DNA of 64,000 nucleotides from DAISKN01 sp963716925. Lineage in GTDB: Bacteria > Acidobacteriota > Vicinamibacteria > Marinacidobacterales > SMYC01. Position numbers and translations under genes: made by a program. Location: positions 310,001 through 374,000 of the forward strand of contig CAVQUX010000006.1 of the NCBI GenBank assembly GCA_963716925.1, written 5' to 3'. Each line of letters starts with the position of its first letter. Position 1 is the stretch's first letter. This document shows positions 28,118 to 36,945 of this stretch, one piece after another. The notes below the pieces were generated by a model, which was not told the origin of the DNA, searched no databases, and worked only from the letters and a program-made list of their open reading frames with translations.

Positions 28118-30742
28118 TCACTCCGAGCGGAGGGTCTCCACCGGGTCGATGGCGGCGGCGGCGCGCGCCGGGAAGAAATTCGCCGCGGCGGCCACGACGA
28201 CGAGCACCAGCGGGAAGACGACGAAGCTCACGGGGTCGAGCCGGTCCACGCGGAAGAGAAAGCTTTCGAGCGTCCGCGACAAGGCGACGGCCGCCCCCAG
28301 ACCGGCGACGACCCCGGCCGCGACCGGCATCATTCCCCGGCGCCAGATCATCGCCAGCACTTCCCCGGCGCGGGCGCCCAGGGCGATGCGAATCCCGATC
28401 TCCCGACGGCGCTGGCGCACCGAGTGGGAGATCACGCCGTGAATCCCCACGGCCGCGAGTGCGAGCGCGAGCGCTGCGAACGCCGAAAGGAGGAAGGCGT
28501 GAAACCGGGGCGGGCCGAGCGCCCCGTCGACGTGATCTCGAAGGGTCTCGAACTGCGCCACGGGCTGGCGCGGGTCGTATGCCGCGATCGCCGCGCGGAC
28601 CGGTCCCACGAGGTCGAGGGGGTCGTACGCCGTTCGCGCGACGATCACCATGCCCGGAACCGGAAAAACGACGTAGGGGATGTACATCGCCGCCGCGGGG
28701 TCCTCATCGAGGGACGACTCGCGGGCGTTTCCGACGATGCCGATGACCTCGAGCCAGGGTCCTTGCGGAGACCGGCTGATTCGGCTTCCAACGGCTCCGC
28801 CCCCGGGCCATAGCGACGCCGCCATGGCTTCGTTCACCACCACGACTCCCCCGCTCTCCCAGATCTCGGCGTCGGCGAAGTTCCGGCCGGCAACGAGCCT
28901 CATCCCCATCGCGCCGAAGTAGTCGCCTCCCACCGCCCGGAAGCTGAACGCGGGATACTGACCCTGGGGCGGCGCGGGGCGCCCCTCGACGAATGCGGGA
29001 AACGAGGAGTTGCCGCCATCGAGGGGAAGCCGATGCGCGGCCGCGGCGAAGCGAACGCCGGGAAGCCCTTCCACCCGCGCGACCACCTCGCGATAGAGCC
29101 GCACGCGATCGGCGGGCTCGGGGTAGGTCGCTTCCACCGGTGTCATCTTCATCGTGAGCGTGCTCGCGGGATCGAATCCCGGATCCACACTCGACATCGC
29201 GCCCAGGCTTCTCAGGAGGAGCCCCGAGGTGACGAGGAGCATGACCGCGAGCCCCACTTCGACGCTCACGAGAAGTGCGCGCAGGCGGCCTCCTCCGGAA
29301 GGAGCCTTCATCGGACGAACGAGGGAGCTCTTCGAGCCCAGGAGCGCCGGCCATGAGCTCACGGCGAGCCCGGTCAGAGACGAGAGCAGGAATCCGAAGA
29401 TGAAAAGATCTCGGTCCAGAGAGATCTCCGCTTGTCGGGGCAGACTCTCGGGAAGGATCGACGGGGCGATCGAGATCGCTCCCCAGGCGAGGGCGAGGCC
29501 AACGAGTCCTCCCGCGAACGCGAGGAGGAGGTGCTCGAGAACGATCTGTCCCACCAGCCGGCGCCGGCTCGCCCCGAGAGCCGAGCGGAGAGCGAGCTCT
29601 CGGCTGCGGGTCGCGGCGCGGGTGAGCGCAAGGTTCGAGACATTCGCTCCGGCGATGAGAAGCACCAGCACCACGGCGACGAAGAGCACCCGGATGCCTC
29701 CGCGGACCTCGCGCACCATGGCCTCGTGGAGGGGGAGCAGGACGACGGTCCAACCCGCGTTCGAATCGGGAAAATCCCGCGCCCGCCGCTCGGCGATGGT
29801 CGCGAGCTCGGCCCCGGCTTCCTCGAGACGGATGCCGGGCCGAAGCCGTCCCAGAACGCGAAGGAAATGCCCGGTGCGATCGGGCGAAGAGGCATCGAGC
29901 TCGAAAGGGACCAGGAGCTGGACGTCGGGATGCTGCGGGAAAGTGAACGATTTCGGCAGGACGCCGACGATGGTGTGAGGCTCGCCCGAGACCACGAGCT
30001 TCCGGCCGAGCACGTCCGGATCCTCTCCCAGGGCGCTCGACCAGAGGCCGTGGGTCAGGAGCACGACGCGTTCGGCGCCCGGGGTGTCCTCCCCGTCGAG
30101 GAAGCCGCGGCCGCGCGCCGGGGTGACACCGAGAACGTGGAGGAGGCTAGCGGTCACCCGCGCTCCTTGGACCCGAACCGGCTCGCCCTCCAGGAGCAGA
30201 TTGAATCCGTCCTCGCGGTACGCCCCGAGCTCGTCGAACGAACGCGCTTCGCCGCGCCAGGCGACGAAGTTCCCCGCGGAGACCGAGAAGAAGGGAGCGG
30301 TCTCGTGCCGATCCCAGAGGCGCACCAGCTGCTCCGGTGATGGGTACGGGAGCGGCTTCAGAAGGACGGCGTGAACGATGCTGTAGACGGAAGTGACGGC
30401 GCCGATGCCGAGCGCGAGGGTCGCCACGATCGCGAGCGAGAACGTCCGCTGAGACCGGAGCGCGCGGAGGGCGTAGAACAGGTCCTTGCCCAGGGTAGAC
30501 GCCTTCATGCGAGACTCCTCCTCCTGCCTCCGGCGTCTCACGCTGCGTGCCCAGGAGCGCGGCAAGCTCACCGCAAGATCGCGAGCAATCATGGCGAGGA
30601 GTCGCCTGCGCCCCAACGCCCGCTCCGCCCGGTACAGCTCCAGCATTTCCTCGGAGAACCGCCTCCGGAACCCGGGGGGGTAGAGGCAGAGGAGAAGCGC
30701 ATAAAGGCGCTCCCCTATCCGGGGCCGCGGTTCGTACGTCAT
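28118..30742 (-). CDS. ADOP-type duplicated MacB-like ABC permease
   Basis: 874 residues in the order seen in acidobacterial duplicated orphan permeases: a short N-terminal cytosolic domain (RLYALLLCLYPPGFRRRFSEEM), then two copies of MacB periplasmic domain plus FtsX helices. First-copy landmarks are LFYALRALRSQRTFSLAIV and ALRSALGASRRRLVGQIV; second-copy landmarks are RRREIGIRIALGARAGEVLAM and IDPVETLRSE at the very end. No ATPase gene is nearby, as is usual for these orphans. The start overlaps the PadR gene by ATGA (30739-30742), so the repressor probably controls it. Likely an efflux or mechanotransmission protein. Confidence 0.9.
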   Translation of the reverse strand: MTYEPRPRIGERLYALLLCLYPPGFRRRFSEEMLELYRAERALGRRRLLAMIARDLAVSLPRSWARSVRRRRQEEESRMKASTLGKDLFYALRALRSQRTFSLAIVATLALGIGAVTSVYSIVHAVLLKPLPYPSPEQLVRLWDRHETAPFFSVSAGNFVAWRGEARSFDELGAYREDGFNLLLEGEPVRVQGARVTASLLHVLGVTPARGRGFLDGEDTPGAERVVLLTHGLWSSALGEDPDVLGRKLVVSGEPHTIVGVLPKSFTFPQHPDVQLLVPFELDASSPDRTGHFLRVLGRLRPGIRLEEAGAELATIAERRARDFPDSNAGWTVVLLPLHEAMVREVRGGIRVLFVAVVLVLLIAGANVSNLALTRAATRSRELALRSALGASRRRLVGQIVLEHLLLAFAGGLVGLALAWGAISIAPSILPESLPRQAEISLDRDLFIFGFLLSSLTGLAVSSWPALLGSKSSLVRPMKAPSGGGRLRALLVSVEVGLAVMLLVTSGLLLRSLGAMSSVDPGFDPASTLTMKMTPVEATYPEPADRVRLYREVVARVEGLPGVRFAAAAHRLPLDGGNSSFPAFVEGRPAPPQGQYPAFSFRAVGGDYFGAMGMRLVAGRNFADAEIWESGGVVVVNEAMAASLWPGGGAVGSRISRSPQGPWLEVIGIVGNARESSLDEDPAAAMYIPYVVFPVPGMVIVARTAYDPLDLVGPVRAAIAAYDPRQPVAQFETLRDHVDGALGPPRFHAFLLSAFAALALALAAVGIHGVISHSVRQRRREIGIRIALGARAGEVLAMIWRRGMMPVAAGVVAGLGAAVALSRTLESFLFRVDRLDPVSFVVFPLVLVVVAAAANFFPARAAAAIDPVETLRSE

Positions 30743-31077
30743 GCTTCGGAGCCTTCCAGGCGCTCCCGGGCGACGCGGACCATGTCTCCCAGGCGCTCCA
30801 CTTCGGCCTCCAGGAGCCGGCGCCCTTTCGCCGTGAGCCCGTAGTACCGCCTCTGAGCGTGCTCGTTCTCGCCTCGCCTGGACGGCGCTTCCCGGATGAG
30901 ACCCCGATCCAGGAGACGGGCGATGGTCTCGTAGAGAGTCCCCGGGCCCAGCCGCAAAGCACCGGCGCTACGGGCGGCGACCTCCTGCTGGATGGCGTAG
31001 CCGTGGCGCTCCCCTCCCGCGAGAGCGACGAGGACGTGGAGCTCGTGAGGCCGGAGAGGACGATAGGAGCGTGGCAT
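30739..31077 (-). CDS. PadR-family transcriptional regulator
   Basis: 112 residues, one winged-helix domain: LRPHELHVLVALAGGERHGYAIQQEV, then LGPGTLYETIARLLDRGLI, then RRYYGLTAKGRRLLEAE, the standard PadR signature with a short C-terminal helix for dimerisation. PadR proteins repress their own operon until a drug or phenolic compound binds. A perfect 27-bp palindrome lies 13 bp before ATG 31077 and overlaps a TAGACT -10-like box nine bases before the start, consistent with autorepression and a leaderless transcript. The downstream ADOP permease is the coupled target. Confidence 0.92.
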   Translation of the reverse strand: MPRSYRPLRPHELHVLVALAGGERHGYAIQQEVAARSAGALRLGPGTLYETIARLLDRGLIREAPSRRGENEHAQRRYYGLTAKGRRLLEAEVERLGDMVRVARERLEGSEA

Positions 31078-31086
31078 CGAGGCGCC

Positions 31087-31092
31087 AGTCTA
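31087..31092 (-). promoter_or_regulatory. putative -10 box of padR/ADOP operon
   Basis: TAGACT on the minus strand, with 9 nt between it and ATG 31077. It overlaps the end of the palindrome at 31090-31116. Confidence 0.4.
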
Positions 31093-31116
31093 ACATATCG
31101 GAATCCGATATGTTAG
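31090..31116. promoter_or_regulatory. PadR operator, perfect 27-bp palindrome
   Basis: CTAACATATCGGA and TCCGATATGTTAG flank one central base, so all 13 arm pairs match. The AT-rich ATATCGG core in a GC-rich setting and the place upstream of the PadR gene mark it as an operator. Confidence 0.75.
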
Positions 31117-31132
31117 TAGGTACCGAACAACC

Positions 31133-33625
31133 TCACTTCTCCGCGACCAGGAACAGCCCGATATCCTCGGTGGTGTTCCCGCGACGGGCGACGATCCGCT
31201 CCACCACGACGCCGGTGTTTGGGAAGAGCACGTTCCCATAGCTGTCGTGCGCCGGCAGAAGCGTCTTGTAGCGGGTTTCCAGACGGACCCGAGGCCCTTC
31301 TTCCCGGCGATAGCGGACGACGTTGCGCCCCGGCTTCAATGGAAGCTCGCGCTGGTTGAGGGTCAGCGTTTGCTCGTAGCGATTCGTCCAGAGCGTGGAG
31401 CCGAAATCGAAGAACGAGTAGAGGTAGAGGTCGATGGATTCGATCTCCTCGTCCGCGAGCTCCAGCCGAAGGCCCTCCGCGGGGAGGCCGGAAACGAGAT
31501 TCTCCCCGCGAAAGAAGCTGAGCTCGTCCTCGCGAAAGAAAGTGAGCTCGTCCCTGAGATCCGACAGAACGACGAAGCCCTCACAGCTTTCCCCAGCGAT
31601 CTCGACGCTTCCACGGTGAGAGAAATCCATGTCCAGGAAGGAAAGAGACTCGTCGTAGCTTCCGCAAGCCGGAGCGACCCCCCGGGGAAGCCGAAAGGCG
31701 GCGCCATCACCGATGGCGCGTGCTGGTAAGCTGACCTGTCCCCCTTCGTTCCTCAGTACGTGGCGCCAATTCCCCTGCAGAAACTCGGCGACTTCGCCGT
31801 CGGCAGAAACCGTGGCCTCCGGCGCGGGACCGACGATGCGGCGACCCTCGAACCGCGGCCGGCTCTCGCGATTCGTCTTGCGATCGAGGATCGAGGCGAA
31901 CCCCTCGATCTCCGGAAGGTACCTCTCGCGGAGGTAGGAGCTGAGAATAGAGAACAGGTAGGGAGACGGCGAGGGCGAGAAGCGGGAGTACATCGTGTAC
32001 CTACCCGAGGGAAGCTCCTCCGCGAAAGAGGCGATGCCCAGCTCCCGGGACCAGCGCTCGACGAACCTCGACTCCCGGCCGCGCACGATCAGATATCGGG
32101 GCGAGTCCTCCCAGCGCCTCCCGAGATCCAGGGCGAGCGGATGGTACTTCGAGAACTCGAGGATGTGGTTCGGATCCTCCGGAGAGGGCGCCGCGGCAGT
32201 CACCATCGATTCGTCCACGAAGGGCGCGAAGCGAAACGTATTGAAGTAGTCGCCCATGGCGACTACGTTCCGTTTGCTCAAGAGCCATTCGACATCCTTG
32301 CGATTCTCGCGGTGAGGAGGCCCGAGAGCCGACTCTTCTTCAGCGCCCCTCCACACCGCAAACAGCAGCCACCCCAGGGCGAAACCGGATCTCGTCCACC
32401 GCCCGTCGATGCGGTCGAGGCGACTCGACAGAAGCGCGAGAACGAGCAGGACGAAGAAGGAGAGAAGACGGTAGTGCGCGATCCAACGAGTGTCCGCCGC
32501 GTATCCGGAAAGGATCGTGAGCAGGAGAACGGAGAACAGGATCGACGGGAGATACAGAGGCCGGAGCGAGCGGCGCTTCCACGAGTCTCCCAGGAGGACC
32601 AGGCATGCAATCAGGAACAGCCCCACCAAGGGCATGGAAACGGCCGGATTCGCGTCGGTTTCCACGACCGCGCTGAATACTCTCTTCAAGTTGTCCATGC
32701 TCCAGACCTCGGCGAACCCCGCGGGCCGGGTGGACAGGAAGATATTTCTGGTATTGAACCAATCGTTGTTGAGCTCGGACAGGAAATGAGGGAGGGCGCC
32801 CAGGATGAAGCCCGGAAGGAAGAGCAGCCGCGCTCTCCATTCCTGGAGAGAGCGGCGCCGGAGCACAGCGGCCCCAGCCCAGGTCAAGGTCACCGCGACG
32901 ATGGTGAGCGCCGGCTGGTAGACCCAGACGAGCAATCCGCAGACCGAGCCGAGAAGGAAGGGGCGCTCCCGATTCTCGAAGACGACTTCGAAAACCAGAT
33001 AGATGAGGACCGTCTGCAGGAGGATTATCAGTGGAATCCCCCGGAGGTAGTCCATCGACAGAAACGAGGCCGCGGTGAGCGGCAGTGAAAGAAACAGCAC
33101 CGGGTAGAAACGGGAGTCCGAGCCCGAAATCCGTTGAATTAGGGCGGCGGCGATCCCGATGAAGAGCGAGAACAGGACCAGGTTCGCGATGGCGGCCGCA
33201 AGCGGGAGCGAACCGACGGCGCGGTAGACGAGGGAATAGAGGTAGGCGTCGAGGCTCCCGTGATACAGCTGGCCGTAGAAATAGACGGGGCGGCTGACGC
33301 CTTCACCGATGTGCCTCGCCATCAGGAGCGTCACCGATCGGTCGGAGTTCATGAAGGCCAGCGGGTTCGCGAGGTGGGGCAGGCGCGTCAGCAGCAGAAG
33401 CGGCAGAACGGCGCCGAACGTCAAGAGTCCTTTCCGCGACGCGGCAAGCGCGCTTCGGTGGCGGAACCCGTTGACGAACAGGAGGGGGACGAGGGTCAGG
33501 AGCAGCGGTCCGGTCGAAAGCCACGCCGGGATCGGGAGCCTCGGAACCGAGGGAGCGAACGTCGCTACGACGAGAAGCGCCGCGTTGACGTAGAGAAGTG
33601 CTTCGAGAGCGACGCCGGGAGACAC
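31133..33625 (-). CDS. polytopic membrane protein, glycosyltransferase (GT-C)-like
   Basis: 830 residues. About eleven membrane helices fill residues 1-430 (VNAALLVVATFAPSV; VLPLLLLTRLPHLANPLAF; LIILLQTVLIYLVFEVVF). The first large loop has AFMNSDRSVTLLMARHIGEG, with an acidic residue where GT-C enzymes bind metal-polyprenyl sugar, and PVYFYGQLYHGSLDAYLYS. The second half is an extracytoplasmic, beta-rich domain. This is the layout of PMT/ArnT-like or DUF-type glycosyltransferases, but no exact family is recognised. GTG 33625 lies 7 nt after a TAAGAT box and has no ribosome site, so it may be leaderless. Confidence 0.6.
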   Translation of the reverse strand: MSPGVALEALLYVNAALLVVATFAPSVPRLPIPAWLSTGPLLLTLVPLLFVNGFRHRSALAASRKGLLTFGAVLPLLLLTRLPHLANPLAFMNSDRSVTLLMARHIGEGVSRPVYFYGQLYHGSLDAYLYSLVYRAVGSLPLAAAIANLVLFSLFIGIAAALIQRISGSDSRFYPVLFLSLPLTAASFLSMDYLRGIPLIILLQTVLIYLVFEVVFENRERPFLLGSVCGLLVWVYQPALTIVAVTLTWAGAAVLRRRSLQEWRARLLFLPGFILGALPHFLSELNNDWFNTRNIFLSTRPAGFAEVWSMDNLKRVFSAVVETDANPAVSMPLVGLFLIACLVLLGDSWKRRSLRPLYLPSILFSVLLLTILSGYAADTRWIAHYRLLSFFVLLVLALLSSRLDRIDGRWTRSGFALGWLLFAVWRGAEEESALGPPHRENRKDVEWLLSKRNVVAMGDYFNTFRFAPFVDESMVTAAAPSPEDPNHILEFSKYHPLALDLGRRWEDSPRYLIVRGRESRFVERWSRELGIASFAEELPSGRYTMYSRFSPSPSPYLFSILSSYLRERYLPEIEGFASILDRKTNRESRPRFEGRRIVGPAPEATVSADGEVAEFLQGNWRHVLRNEGGQVSLPARAIGDGAAFRLPRGVAPACGSYDESLSFLDMDFSHRGSVEIAGESCEGFVVLSDLRDELTFFREDELSFFRGENLVSGLPAEGLRLELADEEIESIDLYLYSFFDFGSTLWTNRYEQTLTLNQRELPLKPGRNVVRYRREEGPRVRLETRYKTLLPAHDSYGNVLFPNTGVVVERIVARRGNTTEDIGLFLVAEK

Positions 33626-33632
33626 GCGCGGA

Positions 33633-33638
33633 ATCTTA
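33633..33638 (-). promoter_or_regulatory. putative -10 box of the GT-C-like gene
   Basis: TAAGAT on the minus strand, 7 nt before GTG 33625. Confidence 0.35.
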
Positions 33639-33853
33639 TGCCGACCCTTGGATTCGGTTCACCTGTTCCAGCGATCTATTGCTTGACTTGATCCCCCCTC
33701 TGTGAAGACAGTGGCTCGTGGCCGCGGATTCCGGAACGCCCCAGAGAGTGCCGATCGCACCGTCTGGCGGAGTCCTCGCGTACGGACCGGCTCTTCCCCA
33801 CCCTGACCCCGGACCAGGTCGCGCGGGTAAGAGCTCACGGGCGCGTTCGTCCG

Positions 33854-35416
33854 GTGGTCCGCGGGGAGCTGCTGGCATCGGCGGGAGAGCCCGTCGAGTC
33901 GTTCTTCGTGGTCACGGCGGGGTCCGTCGAGATCGCAGGGCCCCTGGCGAAAGCGGAGGAAATCGTCGCGGTTCTATTGCCGGGCCAGTTCACCGGAGAG
34001 ATCAGCATGATCTCGGGCCGCCGCGCGCTCGCGAGCCTCCGGGTGGCCGAGACGGGGGAAGTGATCTCCGTGAAACGGGACGATCTCCTGGCTCTGGTGC
34101 AGACGGACGGCGAGCTGTCCGACATCCTCCTGCGAGCGTTCATACTTCGCCGGGTCGAGCTCATCGCCCAGGGGATCGGAGACGTCGTGCTCATCGGGTC
34201 GGTGTTCTGCCAGAGCACGCTCCGGGTCAAGGAGTTTCTCACCCGCAACGGGCACCCCTATACCTTCGTCGACCTCGATCGAGATTCGGGGGTGCAGGGT
34301 CTGCTCGACCGCTTCGGCGTCGGCCTCTCCGACGTGCCGGTGCTCATCTGCCGCGAGACCGTGGTCCTGCGAAACCCGACCAACCTGCAGGTAGCAGACT
34401 GCCTGGGCTTCAACGATGCGATCGACCCCGTGCGCCTCCGCGACATCGTTGTCATCGGGGCGGGCCCCGCCGGGCTCGCGGCGGCGGTGTATGGGGCCTC
34501 GGAGGGCCTCGACGTTCTCGTCGTCGAGTCCGAAGCGCCCGGCGGACAGGCGGGCTCCAGCTCGAAGATCGAGAACTATCTCGGATTTCCAACCGGAATC
34601 TCGGGTCAGGAGCTCGCGGGGCGGGCGCTGACCCAGGCGGAGAAATTCGGCGCCGAGCTCATGATCGCGAAAGGGGCGCAACGGCTGTCGTGCGAACGGA
34701 CGCCTTACGCGATCGAGATCGAAGGCGGCGTGCGAATACTGGCCCGGACGGTGGTCATCGCGTCCGGCGCCCGATACCGCAAGCTTCTCGTCGACAACCG
34801 GGAGCGCTTCGAGGGCGCTGGGGTGTACTACATGGCCACTCCGATGGAAGCCCAGCTATGCCGCGGCGAGGAGGTGGTCATCGTCGGCGGAGGGAACTCC
34901 GCGGGCCAGGCGGCGCTCTTCCTGGCGCAGACGGCGGGCCGGGTTCACATTCTCGTGCGAGCCTCCGGACTCGCCGAGAGCATGTCGAAATACCTGATTC
35001 GACGCATCGAGCAGCACCCCGGCATCGAGCTTCGGCCGAGAACGGAGATCGTGGCTCTCGAAGGAGAGCGCCACCTCGAGCGGGTGAGCTGGCGCGACAA
35101 CGAGACCGGCGCCGTCGAAAGCCGCGACGTCCGTCACCTGTTCTCGATGACTGGCGCCGACCCCAGCACGACGTGGCTCGACGGCTGTCTCGCTCTCGAC
35201 GCCGACGGTTTCATCAAGACGGGGCCGGACCTGACGGAAGAGGACCTCGCCGCCGCGCGCTGGCCGCTCGCGAGGCGGCCGCGACTGCTCGAGACCAGCC
35301 GGCCCCGCGTGTTCGCCGTCGGCGACGTGCGCGGGGGCAACGTCAAGCGCGTGGCGTCGGCCGTCGGCGAAGGGTCGATCGCGATCACCTTCGTCCATCA
35401 GGCTCTGTCGGAATAG
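33854..35416 (+). CDS. cNMP-binding/glutaredoxin-like/thioredoxin-reductase-like fusion
   Basis: Three parts: the tail of a cyclic-nucleotide-binding domain (GELLASAGEPVESFFVVTAGSVEI), a glutaredoxin-like fold (~115-190; HPYTFVDLDRDSGVQGLLDRF, DVPVLICR), and a flavoprotein (VVIGAGPAGLAAAVYGASEG; VVIVGGGNSAGQAALF; VFAVGDVRGGNVKRVASAVGEG). The CxxC of true thioredoxin reductase is replaced by ATPMEAQLC, so disulfide reduction by the usual route is unlikely. The frame stays open upstream to 33692 and encodes the start of the cNMP domain (DRLFPTLTPDQVARVRAHG) but has no ATG, GTG or TTG; GTG 33854 would cut the domain. A lost start codon or a frameshift before 33790 is likely. Confidence 0.82.
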   Translation: MVRGELLASAGEPVESFFVVTAGSVEIAGPLAKAEEIVAVLLPGQFTGEISMISGRRALASLRVAETGEVISVKRDDLLALVQTDGELSDILLRAFILRRVELIAQGIGDVVLIGSVFCQSTLRVKEFLTRNGHPYTFVDLDRDSGVQGLLDRFGVGLSDVPVLICRETVVLRNPTNLQVADCLGFNDAIDPVRLRDIVVIGAGPAGLAAAVYGASEGLDVLVVESEAPGGQAGSSSKIENYLGFPTGISGQELAGRALTQAEKFGAELMIAKGAQRLSCERTPYAIEIEGGVRILARTVVIASGARYRKLLVDNRERFEGAGVYYMATPMEAQLCRGEEVVIVGGGNSAGQAALFLAQTAGRVHILVRASGLAESMSKYLIRRIEQHPGIELRPRTEIVALEGERHLERVSWRDNETGAVESRDVRHLFSMTGADPSTTWLDGCLALDADGFIKTGPDLTEEDLAAARWPLARRPRLLETSRPRVFAVGDVRGGNVKRVASAVGEGSIAITFVHQALSE

Positions 35417-35433
35417 CGGCTCGCACCCTCGAG

Positions 35434-36159
35434 CTAGCCGACGTAACGGATCCCCCGGCCCCCGCGCATCCTTTGAGCGTTGTCGTAGGCGAACATCGCC
35501 GCGAGCGCGCCCGCCCAGGTATAGCCGGCGGCGAAGGCGAGAACCGCCGCAGCGCCGCCGACGCAGAGGGACACGATCCGCGTCGTCCGGCGGGGATCGC
35601 GGGCGAATCGTCCGGTCAGAATCGCCTCGAGCGCCTGGCCGCCGTCGAGAGGAAGGATGGGCAGGAGGTTGAAGGCGCCCCAGGCGATCGAGACCCACAT
35701 GAAGTCGCTGAGCGCGAGGTACAGAAGTCGCGAGCCCGGTTGCAGCCCGAACGTCTCGAGGACCAGCCACACCAGACCGCCGAGCACGAGGCCGATGGCC
35801 GGACCCGCGAGGCTGATGACGAGTCGCTCTATCCAGCCGGCGCGGCCGTCGTTCTCCCACGTCGTCACCCCGCCCATGGTGTAGAGCTCGACCCGCGGCC
35901 TGTGCCGGTAGAAGCGCGCGGCGCCGACGTGCCCGAACTCGTGAAGCAGGACTCCCAAGCCCGCGACGAGCACCCAGACGAGGATCTCGGAGAAGCTCCG
36001 GCGCGAGAGGCCGGCCATCAACACCATGACCAGGAAGAACGTGAAACGGACGGTCACGAGAGTGGAGAACAGCCAGAAGAAGATGCCGTGCCGGCTCACG
36101 ACCGGGCGGCTCAGGAGCGGGCCTTCGATTCCCCGGGTCATTGGACTGAGCGAGTCCAT
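35434..36159 (-). CDS. M50-family (site-2 protease-like) membrane metalloprotease
   Basis: 241 residues with about six membrane helices. HEFGH (His73-His77) is the zinc motif and LPILPLDGGQ (~170) supplies the third ligand Asp, so the site is complete. There is no PDZ or CBS domain, which resembles the SpoIVFB/YwhC-like minimal group. S2P enzymes cut substrates within the membrane, often anti-sigma factors. None is next to it here. ATG 36141 is an alternative start. Convergent with the TrxR-like gene, 17 bp apart, and divergent from the methyltransferase gene. Confidence 0.85.
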   Translation of the reverse strand: MDSLSPMTRGIEGPLLSRPVVSRHGIFFWLFSTLVTVRFTFFLVMVLMAGLSRRSFSEILVWVLVAGLGVLLHEFGHVGAARFYRHRPRVELYTMGGVTTWENDGRAGWIERLVISLAGPAIGLVLGGLVWLVLETFGLQPGSRLLYLALSDFMWVSIAWGAFNLLPILPLDGGQALEAILTGRFARDPRRTTRIVSLCVGGAAAVLAFAAGYTWAGALAAMFAYDNAQRMRGGRGIRYVG

Positions 36160-36192
36160 TCTCGCACGAGGACGTCCCGAGGCCCATCGGAG

Positions 36193-36198
36193 TATATT
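36193..36198 (+). promoter_or_regulatory. putative -10 box of the methyltransferase gene
   Basis: TATATT, 9 nt before GTG 36208. This fits a leaderless transcript. Confidence 0.45.
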
Positions 36199-36207
36199 CA
36201 CCGGAGC

Positions 36208-36945
36208 GTGCTCTACCGCGACGACCTCGCCTACATCCACGACGCCCGTTTCGGAGACCTCGCGCGGAGCGCCGCTCCCGTCCTGCTCGAGGCCCTGGCG
36301 CGCGCGGGACTCGACTACGGCCTCGTCGTCGATCTCGGTTGCGGGAGCGGGATCTTTTCCGAGCCCGCGGCCGCCGCGGGATACCGGGTTCTCGGTATCG
36401 ACGCCTCCGAGGCCATGCTGAGACTCGCACGCCGGCGCGTTCCCGAGGGGGCGTTCCGGCGAGGATCCCTCCACGACGTCGACCTTCCCCCGGCAGTCGC
36501 CGTGGCCGGAATCGGCGAGTGCTTCAATTACTTCGTCGAGCGGCCGGTTTCGGAGCGCGGGCTCTCCCGTCTCTTTCGCAGGATCCACCGGGCGCTGCTG
36601 CCGGGAGGAATCCTCCTGTTCGACATGGCGGCTCCGGGCCGGGTTCGAGGGCCGAGCCCGGCGAAGTCCCATTTCGAAGCTTCGGACTGGGCGATTCTGG
36701 TGACGGCGGAGGAGGATCGGGATTGAAGCCTCCTCACCCGTCGCATCACGTCCTTTCGGAAAGCGGGCTCGAGCTTTCGAAAAAGCGAGGAGGTCCACCA
36801 CCAGGCGCTCTTCGAGAGCGGCGCGGTGTTGCCGCTTCTTCGCCAGGCAGGCTTTCGCGCGCGAACGCTGTCGAGCTACGGAAACTTTCGGTTCCCGAGA
36901 GGGCTCGTCGGTTACCTCGCTTCGAAAGCGGCTTCGGGACGCTGA
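36208..36945 (+). CDS. class I SAM-dependent methyltransferase interrupted by an in-frame TGA
   Basis: GTG 36208 to TGA 36945, in one frame apart from a TGA at 36724-36726. The SAM-binding motif is GLVVDLGCGSGIFSEPAA, followed by VLGIDASEAMLRLARRR, and LLPGGILLFDMAAPGR is the late strand motif. After the TGA the same frame continues as SLLTRRITSFRKAGSSFRKS and then VHHQALFESGAVLPLLRQAGF to LASKAASGR, the normal C-terminal third of such enzymes. A stop here would remove the last sheet strands. I expect a basic residue at this place, so CGA changed to TGA by mutation or error is likelier than selenocysteine. The end overlaps the convergent B3/B4 gene by 34 bp. Confidence 0.72.

Noticed and set aside
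33718..36207. A long plus-strand frame that runs across the TrxR-like and M50 genes into the methyltransferase.
   Set aside because: Only the last part (from GTG 36208) encodes a recognisable protein. The rest is a frame shadow.
36724..36726. Reading the methyltransferase TGA as a second selenocysteine.
   Set aside because: It is not at a redox or catalytic residue and has no CxxC context, so a nonsense change or base error is the simpler account.
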